Below, one piece after another: positions 8,403-17,279 of a stretch of DNA of 64,000 bases; the stretch's first letter is position 1; each line of letters begins with the position of its first letter. The DNA comes from Lachnoanaerobaculum sanguinis (GTDB lineage Bacteria; Bacillota; Clostridia; Lachnospirales; Lachnospiraceae), in NCBI RefSeq assembly GCF_033242365.1, contig NZ_BTHK01000012.1, positions 27,694 to 91,693 of the forward strand, written 5' to 3'. A program made the position numbers and the translations under genes. Under the pieces are notes generated by a model. It ran no database searches. It had not been told where the DNA came from and saw nothing but the letters and a program-made list of their open reading frames with translations.

Positions 8403-10022
8403 CTACTCTATATATATCAGCTTAACATTTTCATCAAATTCAATACTGTCGGCTATCGTCTTACTTACAGTAACCTCTTTTAATTTTTTACAATTTAAAA
8501 ACATTTCACTTCCCACATCTTCTATAGACTTCGGCATATAAACTTTTTTTAAATTTTTACAACTAAAGAAGCATCTGTAGCCTATATAAGTTACACCCTC
8601 CGGAAACTCTACAGTTTTTAAATTATCACATTCACTAAAAACCATTGGTCCAATTATTTTTAATTCTTTTGGAAATATCACATTGTCTATTTTAGACTGA
8701 TAAAAGGCATGGTTTGCTATGCTGACCGTTCCCTCCTTAATAATAATTTTCCGTCTTTCTTTATCCACAACTTCTATCAGATGGTCACTCACATATTTGC
8801 AGCCATACTCATCCTCTCTAATATTATTGTAGAATTTTGTATCTTGAAATGCATCCCCTATATATTCCGGGCTTCCCTCAAATTTTATATCTTCTAAATT
8901 TATGCAACCGTAAAAAGCTGCCCATTCTATTTGTTTTACTTGACTTGGAATTACTATGCTTTTTAATTCAATACAGTCGCTAAATGCCTCGCTATCAATC
9001 TGCTTGAGACTCTTAGGTAATTCTACCCTTTCCAGTTTCTCACAACCACTAAATGCCCAACTCCTTACATTGACTATTAAGTTCGGTATTTCTATTTCAG
9101 TCAAACTTTTACAGTTGGAAAATGCTGATATTCCTATATATTCAACACTTTTAGGTATAAAAATACCTTCAAGATTTATACAGTCTGCAAAGGTACTGTT
9201 TTCTATGTATTTTAAACTTTCCGGTAAAGCAATACTTTTTAAATTTGTTGAGCCTTGAAATGCACCACCTGCAATCACTGTTATATTATCAGGTATTATA
9301 ATATTTTCTTCTCTATCGGTTGACTTAAACAAAATATGCTTATAACATTTTAGTCCATATGGATTTATCGGCAGCCTTTTAAACCATTCCGTTTCTTCAA
9401 AAGAATTCTCGCCAATCCGCGTAATGCTATCCGGCATATTTATTTCGATAATATTATTGCACCTACTGAAAGCATCATCTTTTAGTTCCTTGATATTTCC
9501 TAAATGCACATATTTAAGGTTTTCACATCCGTCAAATGTTTCAAACTCTATAACTTTTAAATTTTCCGGTAAAACCACTTCCCCCAAACTTATACAATCT
9601 GCAAATGCTCTTTTACCAATATTTGTTACAGAAGACGGCAACTCTACAAACTCAAGCATAGCACAATTCCTAAAGGCTCCATCTTCTATTGTTGTCAAAG
9701 ATTTACTAAAGTGTATTTTTTTCAAATTAATACAATACCGGAAAGCATCTGCATGTATTATTTTTACACTTTCAGGAATATACAATTCCACCATAAAAAT
9801 ACTGCCTATAAAAGCTCCATCCATAATTTCCGTCGTACCTTCAGGTATATTTATGGTCATATTTCTTTTTACCTTTTCTACTATTCCCCATTTATAATCT
9901 ACAACTTTATTATCTCTTATAACTATATGCCCTCTAAAATTTAACACTATGTAAAGGATACCAATAATAACTATACTGAAAACAATTATCCAAAAATAAT
10001 TATCTTTTAACTTCTTCAACAT
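8403..10022 (-). CDS. BspA-type leucine-rich-repeat surface protein
   Basis: A 539-residue protein with an N-terminal membrane anchor (about residues 9-29) followed by about 20 LRR_5/BspA-type repeats (pattern AFxxCxxLExVxLPxSLxxI) running to the C-terminus. Such proteins are surface-exposed and usually bind proteins or host matrix. The start at 10022 has an AGGTGAT site. It is a paralogue of 6563-8044 but intact through its last repeat, which ends with a non-repeat SIEFDENVKLIYIE tail. It follows a degraded gene at 10041-10357 by about 20 bases and precedes the short paralogue at 8129. Its link to the VgrG island is only by position. Confidence 0.85.
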   Translation of the reverse strand: MLKKLKDNYFWIIVFSIVIIGILYIVLNFRGHIVIRDNKVVDYKWGIVEKVKRNMTINIPEGTTEIMDGAFIGSIFMVELYIPESVKIIHADAFRYCINLKKIHFSKSLTTIEDGAFRNCAMLEFVELPSSVTNIGKRAFADCISLGEVVLPENLKVIEFETFDGCENLKYVHLGNIKELKDDAFSRCNNIIEINMPDSITRIGENSFEETEWFKRLPINPYGLKCYKHILFKSTDREENIIIPDNITVIAGGAFQGSTNLKSIALPESLKYIENSTFADCINLEGIFIPKSVEYIGISAFSNCKSLTEIEIPNLIVNVRSWAFSGCEKLERVELPKSLKQIDSEAFSDCIELKSIVIPSQVKQIEWAAFYGCINLEDIKFEGSPEYIGDAFQDTKFYNNIREDEYGCKYVSDHLIEVVDKERRKIIIKEGTVSIANHAFYQSKIDNVIFPKELKIIGPMVFSECDNLKTVEFPEGVTYIGYRCFFSCKNLKKVYMPKSIEDVGSEMFLNCKKLKEVTVSKTIADSIEFDENVKLIYIE

Positions 10023-10040
10023 ATAATCACCTATATATTC

Positions 10041-10156
10041 TCATTCAGAAAAGTTGTATGATTTAATTATATTTATCACACTTTCCGCTTCTTTCTTGAA
10101 TTTTTGAGTTGCTTTTATTAAATCGTCAGATTTTTCTTTTAATTTTTTATCTCTCC
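10041..10156 (-). pseudogene. Out-of-frame Lys-rich tail behind the 10157-10357 frame
   Basis: Just past the TGA ending the 10157-10357 frame, another frame reads a coherent Lys/Glu-rich helix (LIKATQKFKKEAESVINIIK) ending in a TGA at 10041-10043. It has no start or ribosome site of its own. It is probably the C-terminal part of the same gene after a frameshift near 10157. Confidence 0.5.
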
Positions 10157-10357
10157 TCACATGTATTTTTCACCATACAGTGTATAGACATCGCCTGCTT
10201 TGTTATTCTTGCCGTACCATGAAACTTCTGTTCTTCTTCCCTCCACATCATAAATATTACTTGTAATTGTATATCTATTATCTTCATATATATCTATCTT
10301 TATAAGTTTTCCTCCCCAATCTATCACATTATTATAAACAGACATTTGCTTAAGCAA
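10157..10357 (-). CDS. Hypothetical protein fragment
   Basis: A 66-residue frame with a TTG start, so the start is unsure, and the frame stays open a little further upstream. It is rich in beta-type sequence (IDWGGKLIKIDIYEDNRYTI and VSWYGKNNKAGDVYTLYGEKY). No domain recognised. Degraded sequence on both sides (10041-10156 and 10380-10745) suggests it is part of a broken larger gene, perhaps a lost cargo or partner gene of the island. Confidence 0.4.
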   Translation of the reverse strand: MLKQMSVYNNVIDWGGKLIKIDIYEDNRYTITSNIYDVEGRRTEVSWYGKNNKAGDVYTLYGEKYM

Positions 10358-10379
10358 TATATCTATTTCTAACTCAAAA

Positions 10380-10745
10380 AATTTGTTGCTAAAAAGTATA
10401 TTGCAGTAGCATAAACCCCTACTGCTGCATTATATAATCCTGCTGTAGTAATAACTGTTGTTTTTACTCCTCCCACTATAATATCTTTCAGCTTATCTTT
10501 AGATTCCTTTATAAATTGTTCATCTTCTAATGCCTTTTGAAAAAACTAGGCATTCACTTCATCTAAGTAAACAATATATCCTACATTTTTTCTTCCAAAA
10601 GCTCCTCTAAATCCTTAAAAATCCATTGTTCATACTCATCTTTTTTGTATTAAAATCTTTTAAAAACTCTTCTCTCAGGAAATAACTGATTTTGCATGTT
10701 TTCGATATCCATTATTACCTTACTCTCCATAAAAATATAGTATTT
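10380..10745 (-). pseudogene. Degraded gene remnants
   Basis: No intact frame is seen, but two coherent pieces can be read on the minus strand. One (about 10380-10547) has a charged segment then a hydrophobic helix (KDIIVGGVKTTVITTAG), resembling in character the membrane-active stretch of the DUF4280 protein. The other (about 10570-10680) reads DEYEQWIFKDLEELLEEKM and needs at least one frameshift to join REEFLKDF upstream. Stops interrupt both. Confidence 0.5.
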
Positions 10746-10946
10746 TTACTCCAACTTCTCAAATAGATCAAACAAGCTAAGTCTTCCTGAATCTCTCAGT
10801 ATTTTTTCATATTCATTATCTGATACATATGTTATTTTACCGTTAGATCCGGATCCGTCTAAGCCAACAACAGAAAGAGTATACAGATAATATTCACCAT
10901 TTTTTGTTACTTTATGCGTATAAGTTACCAGCTCCATTTTCTCCAC
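10746..10946 (-). pseudogene. C-terminal fragment of an NFNDNM-family protein
   Basis: These 66 codons match the C-terminal third of the 218-residue protein at 15471 (shared YTHKVTKNGEYYLYTLSVVG, then LDGSG and LSLFDLFEKLE). The membrane anchor and the NFNDNM motif are missing. The frame begins at an internal Met that corresponds to the middle of the full-length paralogue, so this is a 5'-truncated copy. It lies directly behind the beta-propeller-like gene at 10986. Confidence 0.65.
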
Positions 10947-10985
10947 TTATTAAAATTTTAGTTTAAAAATAAAAATTCTATATAC

Positions 10986-12437
10986 TTATTGAATGGGTTT
11001 CATAACAACTTCACCGTTTTCATCCATTACCAATATAGGGTTGCTTCCATCCTTATCAAGTCTAATTATACGCAATGTAGTGCTTTCCTCTATTTTATAT
11101 TGATATAAGAAAACGTAATCATCACTGCAATATAGTCCCGGTGTACATGTATATTTGTTTGATTTTTCATCAGTATAAATTATATTGGTGATACCTGTAT
11201 CTATATCTGTAATGAATAGCTTTGTTTTATAGCTTTCTCCCCCACTGTAAAATCCACTTGCCACACTATATATAAATTTACCACTTACCTCATAATTTTC
11301 GACAAAATCCTCTGTTTTATTTTGAATGCCGACTATTTCATATTTAAAAGTTTCTCCACCTTTCTCCTTCTCCATATCCTCAACTTTTGCACGTAACATC
11401 GCCTGTGGATGAAATTTGAACTCTACTTCTTTTTTCTCTTCTTCACTAAATCCTTCGCTTGTTATTCTTATTTTGTCTTTATAATTTTTATCTCTATAAG
11501 TAATTTCTAATCGTTGAGTAAAATATATGTATCCATCTAATACCCTGTAATAATTTGGATTTAAATCATATAATTTTATACTAACCGGCTCATATTCTTC
11601 CACATTCCTATCATGTATCTCTTCTTTCCACCAGCTTTTATCATTTCTTATTATGTAATCCATCTTCCAAGTCCATGCAGAATAAGGTTCTATATTCTCT
11701 TGCTTACTAAAATAACAATCAAGCGATTCCCATGGTGATGCTTCACTATAGTATCTAACTCTTCCCAATCTTTTTTGTTTATATTTTACCTTATTCCAAT
11801 TAAATATGTAATAACATGGTACATCTATTCCCACATCTCCACAAGGGTTTTGGTTACCATTTATACATACACTATAACCATTAAATACCGTGCTGCCAAT
11901 TCCAAGAATAGGTCTAGGTTCATAAAACACTTTTGATGAGTAAACTTTTCTTCCATCCAATGTGTATTTCTCAAGCATACCATTGCTAAAACAATATATA
12001 TACTTATCATCAGTATAAAATCTATCATCTTTTTCTCCACTGATAAACTCTATTATGTCTACTTTACCTTCTATATCATCATTATTACTGCTCGCACTAA
12101 TCTTATATAATCCTAGTTTATCTCTAAGAACACCGAAGACATCATTTTCAATTCTCATAATTCCTCCTATTTGTTGCCAATCAGAGGCTACTTCTTTCAC
12201 CTCTGTACCAACACTATTCATATACATAAGTCTACCTTTATACAAAAAATATATACCTTCTTTTGTTTGGCAAACCTTTCCTATGCTTCTTACAGTTACT
12301 TTTTCATTGTCGTGAAAGAATATTTCTCTGATAATATTTGGATACTTATCTGCAGGAATATACATAAAATCAAATAATGACAGGACAAAATATGCTATAG
12401 TAATTATACTTATACATATAATCCATTTCTTTTTCAT
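10986..12437 (-). CDS. Membrane-anchored beta-propeller-like protein
   Basis: A 483-residue protein with one N-terminal membrane helix (about residues 5-22) and a large outside domain of repeated beta-strand-like blocks ending in short Tyr/Phe motifs (EGIYFLYKGRLMYM, KYIYCFSNGMLEKY, DDYVFLYQYKIEE). This resembles DUF5050-type or TolB-like beta-propellers; the assignment is by pattern only. The start at 12437 has a TGGAGG site 8 bases upstream. The last 20 residues (SNPILVMDENGEVVMKPIQ) are almost identical to those of the paralogue at 12527, in DNA as well, pointing to recent duplication or gene conversion. No enzymatic motif seen. Confidence 0.75.
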   Translation of the reverse strand: MKKKWIICISIITIAYFVLSLFDFMYIPADKYPNIIREIFFHDNEKVTVRSIGKVCQTKEGIYFLYKGRLMYMNSVGTEVKEVASDWQQIGGIMRIENDVFGVLRDKLGLYKISASSNNDDIEGKVDIIEFISGEKDDRFYTDDKYIYCFSNGMLEKYTLDGRKVYSSKVFYEPRPILGIGSTVFNGYSVCINGNQNPCGDVGIDVPCYYIFNWNKVKYKQKRLGRVRYYSEASPWESLDCYFSKQENIEPYSAWTWKMDYIIRNDKSWWKEEIHDRNVEEYEPVSIKLYDLNPNYYRVLDGYIYFTQRLEITYRDKNYKDKIRITSEGFSEEEKKEVEFKFHPQAMLRAKVEDMEKEKGGETFKYEIVGIQNKTEDFVENYEVSGKFIYSVASGFYSGGESYKTKLFITDIDTGITNIIYTDEKSNKYTCTPGLYCSDDYVFLYQYKIEESTTLRIIRLDKDGSNPILVMDENGEVVMKPIQ

Positions 12438-12526
12438 ATTGAAAGCCTCCATTCCACCGGATTCTGTTGTTAATATAAATTGTGATGAAAAATATTTTTT
12501 AAAAATAAATAAAAATTCCCATATAT

Positions 12527-13924
12527 TTATTGAATGGGGTTCATAACAACTTCACCATTTTCATCCATTACTAATATAGGGTTGCTTCCGTCGCGATTGA
12601 CTGTTGTAATACACAGTTTCCTAGAATTATCAATATATCTGTAAATAAATATATAATTATCTGTTACAAAGATTTCTATCATACGTTCATCTGCAGATAG
12701 CCCCTTCATTGTGTAAACTTCTTTTGATATGCCGGTTTCAGCATCTATCTCATATATTTTCAATTCCCTATATTCCTGATTATTCTCTACATAATCTTCA
12801 ATATACGATATATATATCTTTTTGTCTCTAATAGTAAAGTCATTCCTATTACGACTATTACTTAATGGTCTATCTATAGCATCATAGCTGATAGCAGCAC
12901 TGTCCAATATATTTTTTATATCATCCACTTTAACTCTGCCTATAGGATATAATTTTACCTCATACTTTATTTTACTCATATATTCTTTATTTTCATATGT
13001 ATTTATATACTCATTCATGTTTCCGGATAGCTTGTCTTTATAATTTTTATCTCTATAAGTAAGTTTCTGCTCTCCAAGAAAATAGATATATCCATCTGAA
13101 ACCTCTGAGAAATCCCAAATTGATAACTCGATACTTTGGAGTTCATAGTTATCCAGATTTCTATCAATTATTTTTCCTTTTCTTACCTTCTTATCTATCT
13201 CTTTTGCAAATGAATCATAAGGTATAACTTCTTCTCTCAAATAAGAATCCCAAGTTTCCGGAGGTAAATAGTATTTTGAAAAATGCAGAGTATATTCTTT
13301 ATATTTTATTTTATTAATATCAAATAAATAATATTTTGGCGCATAAACTTCTGCTTTTAAAAAATCTATGTTAAAAACATAGTTATTAAATATAGTATTA
13401 TCCCTATCAAACCCATTATATCCTAAATCATTTTTAAAAATTCTTTTCCCGTTAAAGTCATATTTTTCAAACTCAGTACCTCCACTTAATGTATATATAT
13501 TATTACCTTCAAGGTACATTACTCCAGGGGCATAAATAATGCTTATTATCTCTCCGTCTGTGTTCAGTTTGTAAATACTGTTACCGCTTTCCTCTCGTAG
13601 AAAAATATTTTTATCCTTTACTAAAATACCGGAAATATTCCCTTGCATTTTACAAATCTCTCTTATTTCTACATTTTCATTTCCCATATACATTAATCTG
13701 TCTTTATATGCAAAATATACACCTTCTTCTCCTTGTTGTACTTTCTTAGACCTTTTTCCACCTTCATTAATATCCTGTTCCGGTGTTTTTCCTTTTAAAA
13801 AGTACTTTGCTGTTTGAGTATACATAAAGTCGAACATAGGTAGTACATATACTATTAAAGTAAAAATTAGAAACGTTATAGCAAATATACTTAACAAAAT
13901 AAATGTTATCTTTTTTACTTTCAT
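12527..13924 (-). CDS. Membrane-anchored beta-propeller-like protein, paralogue
   Basis: A 465-residue paralogue of the 10986 protein: one N-terminal membrane helix (about residues 5-28, followed by FDFMY as in the paralogue), then repeated strand-rich blocks (EGVYFAYKDRLMYM, NNIYTLSGGTEFEKY) and the same C-terminal SNPILVMDENGEVVMNPIQ. The ribosome site GGAG lies 5 bases before the ATG. The middle parts differ strongly while the N-terminal anchor and C-terminal tail are conserved, as expected for a diversifying surface protein. No known catalytic motif; function unknown. Confidence 0.75.
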   Translation of the reverse strand: MKVKKITFILLSIFAITFLIFTLIVYVLPMFDFMYTQTAKYFLKGKTPEQDINEGGKRSKKVQQGEEGVYFAYKDRLMYMGNENVEIREICKMQGNISGILVKDKNIFLREESGNSIYKLNTDGEIISIIYAPGVMYLEGNNIYTLSGGTEFEKYDFNGKRIFKNDLGYNGFDRDNTIFNNYVFNIDFLKAEVYAPKYYLFDINKIKYKEYTLHFSKYYLPPETWDSYLREEVIPYDSFAKEIDKKVRKGKIIDRNLDNYELQSIELSIWDFSEVSDGYIYFLGEQKLTYRDKNYKDKLSGNMNEYINTYENKEYMSKIKYEVKLYPIGRVKVDDIKNILDSAAISYDAIDRPLSNSRNRNDFTIRDKKIYISYIEDYVENNQEYRELKIYEIDAETGISKEVYTMKGLSADERMIEIFVTDNYIFIYRYIDNSRKLCITTVNRDGSNPILVMDENGEVVMNPIQ

Positions 13925-13942
13925 CTAATCTCCAATATTCTT

Positions 13943-14190
13943 TTACATCAAAATATCCGTAAATAATTTACTAGTATCCACATTATCGTCCATTACACAT
14001 ATGGTTTTGGCTATATCAATTCTTATATTTCCAGATTGTATTTCTGTGACATATGTTATGTCCTCAATAGTTTCTCTAGCCAAATTTCTCAATATTTTAT
14101 TGCCTGTGTTAGCGGCTCTTTTTTGTGATTCTGTTTTAATATCTTTGTACTCAAATTCTTTAACAATTCAGCCTGATTCTTTTTTGTCAT
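13943..14190 (-). pseudogene. Frameshifted small gene behind a vgrG remnant
   Basis: An ATG at 14190 opens MTKKNQAELLK, much like the MKEKNQAEW start of the DUF4280 protein. Near 14160 the frame must shift by one base to continue as EFEYKDIKTESQKRAANTGN and on to TSKLFTDILM, stopping at 13943. Joined, this would be about 83 residues. It lies behind the vgrG tail at 14231 just as the DUF4280 gene lies behind the main vgrG. No domain recognised. Confidence 0.55.
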
Positions 14191-14230
14191 ATACACACCC
14201 CTCTATACAATATATCTCTTATTTAGTGTT

Positions 14231-14340
14231 TTACCCTAGATACACTTTGCTCCCCTTGGTTATTCCGCCATTCATTTCTATCTGTGTTCCGTTTTGTGTT
14301 ATTTGTACTGATGCAGGTGATATCAAACTTATATTTGATT
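14231..14340 (-). pseudogene. vgrG 3'-end remnant
   Basis: The minus strand encodes ISPASVQITQNGTQIEM, then a GGITKGSKVYLG end, nearly identical in DNA and protein to the last 35 residues of the VgrG at 2545. Upstream homology stops abruptly near 14340. The rest of this second vgrG has been deleted. Confidence 0.8.
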
Positions 14341-14369
14341 TTAATCACTACTTCTTATATTCCAAAAGT

Positions 14370-14483
14370 TCCGTTCTTTGTAATTTTATATTCCATAACT
14401 TCCATATATTAATAACACTAAGTAAAATGTTATGAAGCATAAAATTCACCTAGCCTTTATACTACTCTTTATTCTAACTATAA
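14370..14483 (-). pseudogene. Decayed N-terminus of a 223-residue-type NFNDNM protein
   Basis: Read on the minus strand, the sequence matches the first 35-40 codons of the gene at 14492 (KSSIKAR, then ILCFITFYLVLLIYG, against KGKLKSRWVLCFIIFSLVLLIYG). It has lost the ATG, carries two in-frame stops and breaks off near the vgrG remnant. An AAGGAG site remains in place. Confidence 0.6.
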
Positions 14484-14491
14484 GCTTCTCC

Positions 14492-15163
14492 TTATGACCA
14501 ATCTTTATACTTGTCTTTAAATAAATCAAACAGACTAATTACATCAACTGATAATTCTTTATCCTCTCCATTCCCATAATCATATATAAACTTTCCGGGT
14601 TGACCTGTTCTGTCATGTCCAACTATATCAAGTTCATTTATATATATAACTCCTTCATCATTTCGCTTATTCATATAAGCCCACAGTTCTTCAAAACTAT
14701 CTATATCTTTAAACTCTTCCAATCCCTCATTCTCAGAAATAGTCATATATCTGCCCTCACGATTATTCCATATCTTTAAGTGCGACATATTATCATTGAA
14801 GTTTTTTATACGTTCTGATGTTTCTTCTCCCTCAGTTATCCGAAAGGAGCCGAGGGAAGGTGTCTTGCCTAAAATATATGGATCTATAGCTTCATCAAAT
14901 ACATCTAGAAGCACAGGTTCTGTTTCTATTACTCTGATATTTCCTTTACTATCTGTATACTCCATATTTGCACCTGCATACAGCATCATTCTGTATTTCT
15001 TCCAGCCATCATCCATAAAATCGAATGCCTCTGTCCTTCTCATGTCTTCCAATTTTTTAGTTCTTTCCTTAAATAAATGATTCCCATATATCAATAATAC
15101 TAAGGAAAATATTATAAAACATAAAACCCATCTAGACTTTAATTTACCCTTTACCCCTATCAT
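14492..15163 (-). CDS. NFNDNM-family membrane-anchored protein
   Basis: Function unknown; 223 residues. One N-terminal membrane helix (about 12-29), a charged linker, then an outside domain with NFNDNM near 120 and a C-terminal half (FEELWAYMNKR, IVGHDRTGQPGKFIYDYGNGE) shared with the C-terminus of the DUF4280 protein. The ribosome site is AAGGAG, 6 bases upstream. It is almost identical to the genes at 16466 and 1-441 and forms the front of a tandem duplicated unit. Behaviour as a family of near-identical copies clustered with a chimeric cargo gene suggests immunity or decoy genes, but this is inference. Confidence 0.8.
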   Translation of the reverse strand: MIGVKGKLKSRWVLCFIIFSLVLLIYGNHLFKERTKKLEDMRRTEAFDFMDDGWKKYRMMLYAGANMEYTDSKGNIRVIETEPVLLDVFDEAIDPYILGKTPSLGSFRITEGEETSERIKNFNDNMSHLKIWNNREGRYMTISENEGLEEFKDIDSFEELWAYMNKRNDEGVIYINELDIVGHDRTGQPGKFIYDYGNGEDKELSVDVISLFDLFKDKYKDWS

Positions 15164-15164
15164 A

Positions 15165-15225
15165 AATGTCTCCTTAAATCTTATCTTTATATTTTTTTCT
15201 AAATAAATATAATAAACTAATCTAC
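15165..15225 (-). pseudogene. C-terminal stub of an NFNDNM-family gene
   Basis: The minus strand reads ISLLYLFRKKYKDKI then a stop, matching the last 15 residues of the gene at 16466. The rest of that gene copy is absent. It lies directly before the ribosome site of 14492-15163, and the same stub recurs at 17139. Confidence 0.6.
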
Positions 15226-15299
15226 TAATGAGTTTGAAAATCTATATAATAAGGCACATGTTCTTCCGGCATCTTAACCGGTAGAACCTCTCATTTTAA

Positions 15300-15420
15300 T
15301 TTGTACTAAATCTTGACATAGGACCAAAATACTCTACACCAACTATTGCTGTAAACACTAAAGCTAATATACTTGTAATTACTAGGATTACCTTAAGTTT
15401 ATTCTTCTCAATCACATTCA
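15300..15420 (-). pseudogene. Internally deleted copy of the 218/239-residue gene
   Basis: An ATG at 15420 opens the standard N-terminal anchor (VIEKNKLKVILVITSILALV), but after about 30 codons the sequence jumps to the 3' end of the gene type seen at 17280, in another frame, and stops. About 600 bases of coding sequence are missing compared with 17280-17999. Between 15226 and 15300 is a short stretch also repeated near 17225-17280. Confidence 0.6.
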
Positions 15421-15470
15421 TATATTCCCCTTAGTCAAAATATTTCCATAATACTTTAATCGAAATTATT

Positions 15471-16127
15471 TTAATATTTTTCGAATAAATCTCCTAAATA
15501 CAATACACCATATTCATCTATGATTTTTTCTTCTCCATTATCTGATTCATATGTTATTCTACCACTAAATCCCGTTCCGTCTAATCCAACCACAGAAAGA
15601 GCATACAGATAATATTCACCATTTTTTGTTAATTTGTGCATATATGTTGTCAGTTCATCTAAATTCTTTATTTCTTGAAACTCATCCATTTTCTCTACCT
15701 CAGATATAGTCTTTGGTGGGATAGGAATTCCAGCTCCGTTCTCTCCACTTATTCTTATATGCTTCATATTGTCATTAAAATTATCTATATATTTCTGTAT
15801 ATATTCATTTTTTATAATTTTGTAGTTGTAAAGACTCTGCTTCTCCCCTGATATATAATCTGTAATATCCTTAGTAACTATGTCAAGTAAACTTATATCA
15901 CTCCCATTTATAACCCAAGTATTCCCTTTATTATCACTGCATTCCAAGTCCATTCCCAGTGTACCTGCCAAAATTACTGTAGTAGATATTTCATTATAGT
16001 ATTTAAGTGCTCTATCTCTTCTTTTTTCATTCAAATACTCTATGCCAACTATCACTATAAACACTAAAGTCAATATACTTGTAATTATTAGGATTATCTT
16101 AAGTTTATTTTTCTCAACCGCATTCAT
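15471..16127 (-). CDS. NFNDNM-family membrane-anchored protein, second type
   Basis: A 218-residue protein with an N-terminal membrane helix (about 10-28) and an outside domain with NFNDNM (about 117-122), a GENGAGIPIPPKTIS loop and a C-terminal VVGLDGTGFSGRITYESDNGE segment. That last part aligns with VGHDRTGxxGKFIYDYGNGE of the 223-residue type, so the two types belong to one superfamily. Start: ATG with GGAG 5 bases upstream. The paralogue at 17280 is nearly identical over most of its length but has a different C-terminus. Role unknown; the position suggests a partner or immunity protein of the island. Confidence 0.8.
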   Translation of the reverse strand: MNAVEKNKLKIILIITSILTLVFIVIVGIEYLNEKRRDRALKYYNEISTTVILAGTLGMDLECSDNKGNTWVINGSDISLLDIVTKDITDYISGEKQSLYNYKIIKNEYIQKYIDNFNDNMKHIRISGENGAGIPIPPKTISEVEKMDEFQEIKNLDELTTYMHKLTKNGEYYLYALSVVGLDGTGFSGRITYESDNGEEKIIDEYGVLYLGDLFEKY

Positions 16128-16145
16128 ATATTCTCCTTAGCCAAA

Positions 16146-16310
16146 ACTGCTTTAATACTTTTTGAATAGATCCCACAAATACAATACCCCATATTCATCT
16201 ATGATTTCTTCTGCTCGATTTTCTCCACTTATCCTTATATGCTTGGAAGTCCTATAAAAAACTTGACTCCTTCATTTTGAAAGGTTCTTATATACTCTTA
16301 TCTTCATAGG
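16146..16310 (-). pseudogene. Fused scar: NFNDNM-protein end plus collapsed vgrG piece
   Basis: On the minus strand, a vgrG scrap (IRTFQN joined to VKFFIGLP, about 50 residues apart in the intact protein) lies at about 16243-16310. It is followed by an internally deleted end of the 218-residue type (KHIRISGEN joined to IIDEYGVLYLWDLFKKY, about 16146-16242). The same composite scar occurs at 18018-18180. Confidence 0.65.
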
Positions 16311-16345
16311 TTTTAGCAATTATTTGTGTCAACTTTCTTATTATT

Positions 16346-16455
16346 AACCTGCCCATGATATTTCTTCTCTATCAAAATAATCAACTAATCTCTCTTCCTC
16401 TATATAAAATTCACCTGTAGTACTTTCATAATCATCTTTTGTTGCATTAATATAT
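16346..16455 (-). pseudogene. 3' remnant of the 271-residue lipoprotein gene
   Basis: The minus strand matches the last 35 or so codons of the gene at 18213-19028 (GEFYIEEERLVDYFD then EEISWAG and a stop). The rest of this copy has been replaced by the start of the next duplicated unit at 16466. Confidence 0.65.
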
Positions 16456-16465
16456 CCCTGTCTCC

Positions 16466-17137
16466 TTAAAGATTATCTTTATATTTTTTTCTAAATAGAT
16501 ATAATAAACTAATCACATTCTCTGATATTTCTTTACTTTCTCCATTCCCATAATCATATATAAACTTTCCTGGTCGACCTGTTCTGTCATGCCCAACTAT
16601 GTCAAGTTCATTAATATATATAACTCCTTCATCATTTCGCTTATTCATATAAGCCCACAGTTCTTCAAAACTATTTATATCTTTAAATTCTTCCAATCCC
16701 TCATTCTCAGCAATAGTCATATATCTCCCCTCCCGATTATTCCATATCTTTAAGTGCAACATATTATCATTGAAGTTTTTTATCCGTTCTGATGTTTCTT
16801 CTCCCTCAGTTATTCGAAAGGAGCCGAGGGAAGGTGTCTTGCCTAAAATATATGGATCTATAGCTTCATCAAATACATCTAGAAGCACAGGTTCAGTTTC
16901 TATTACTCTTATATTTCCTTCACTATCTGTATACTCCATATTTGCACCGGCATACAGCATCATTCTGTATTTCTTCCAGCCATCTTCCATAAATTCCAAT
17001 GCTTCTTTTTTTCTCATATCTTCCAGTTTTTTAGCTCTTTCCCTAAATAAATGATTTCCATATATCAATAATACAAAGGAAAATATTATAAAACATAAAA
17101 CCCATCTAGACTTTAATTTACCATTTACCCCTATCAT
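16466..17137 (-). CDS. NFNDNM-family membrane-anchored protein, duplicate
   Basis: A 223-residue near-copy of 14492-15163, with the same membrane helix (12-29), NFNDNM motif near 120 and IVGHDRTG/YDYGNGE C-terminal domain. The last 20 residues differ most (NVISLLYLFRKKYKDNL against DVISLFDLFKDKYKDWS), so variation concentrates at the C-terminal end. AAGGAG ribosome site. It opens the second tandem unit. Function unknown; see the first copy. Confidence 0.8.
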   Translation of the reverse strand: MIGVNGKLKSRWVLCFIIFSFVLLIYGNHLFRERAKKLEDMRKKEALEFMEDGWKKYRMMLYAGANMEYTDSEGNIRVIETEPVLLDVFDEAIDPYILGKTPSLGSFRITEGEETSERIKNFNDNMLHLKIWNNREGRYMTIAENEGLEEFKDINSFEELWAYMNKRNDEGVIYINELDIVGHDRTGRPGKFIYDYGNGESKEISENVISLLYLFRKKYKDNL

Positions 17138-17138
17138 A

Positions 17139-17230
17139 AATGTCTCCTTAAATCTTATCTTTATATTTTTTTCTAAATAAATATAATAAACTAATCTACT
17201 AATGAGTTTGAAAAGCTATATAATAATGCA
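17139..17230 (-). pseudogene. C-terminal stub of an NFNDNM-family gene, second copy
   Basis: This repeats the stub at 15165-15225 (ISLLYLFRKKYKDKI then a stop on the minus strand), followed by the same short spacer with CATGTTCTTCCGG. It shows that the stub predates the tandem duplication. Confidence 0.6.
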
Positions 17231-17279
17231 CATGTTCTTCCGGCGTCTTAACCGGTAGAACCTCTCATTTTAATTTGCG

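Noticed and set aside
9424..9897. 157-residue plus-strand reading frame
   Set aside because: It is the reverse complement of leucine-rich repeats and owes its length to the repeat pattern.
6563..10022. CRISPR-like or tandem DNA repeat in the LRR genes
   Set aside because: The repeats are protein-level LRR_5 units with variable DNA and no constant repeat-spacer pattern. No CRISPR array or cas gene was seen anywhere in the window.
14001..14435. 144-residue plus-strand reading frame
   Set aside because: It lies opposite several decayed minus-strand genes whose sequences match paralogues. It has no ribosome site and a composition typical of a shadow frame.
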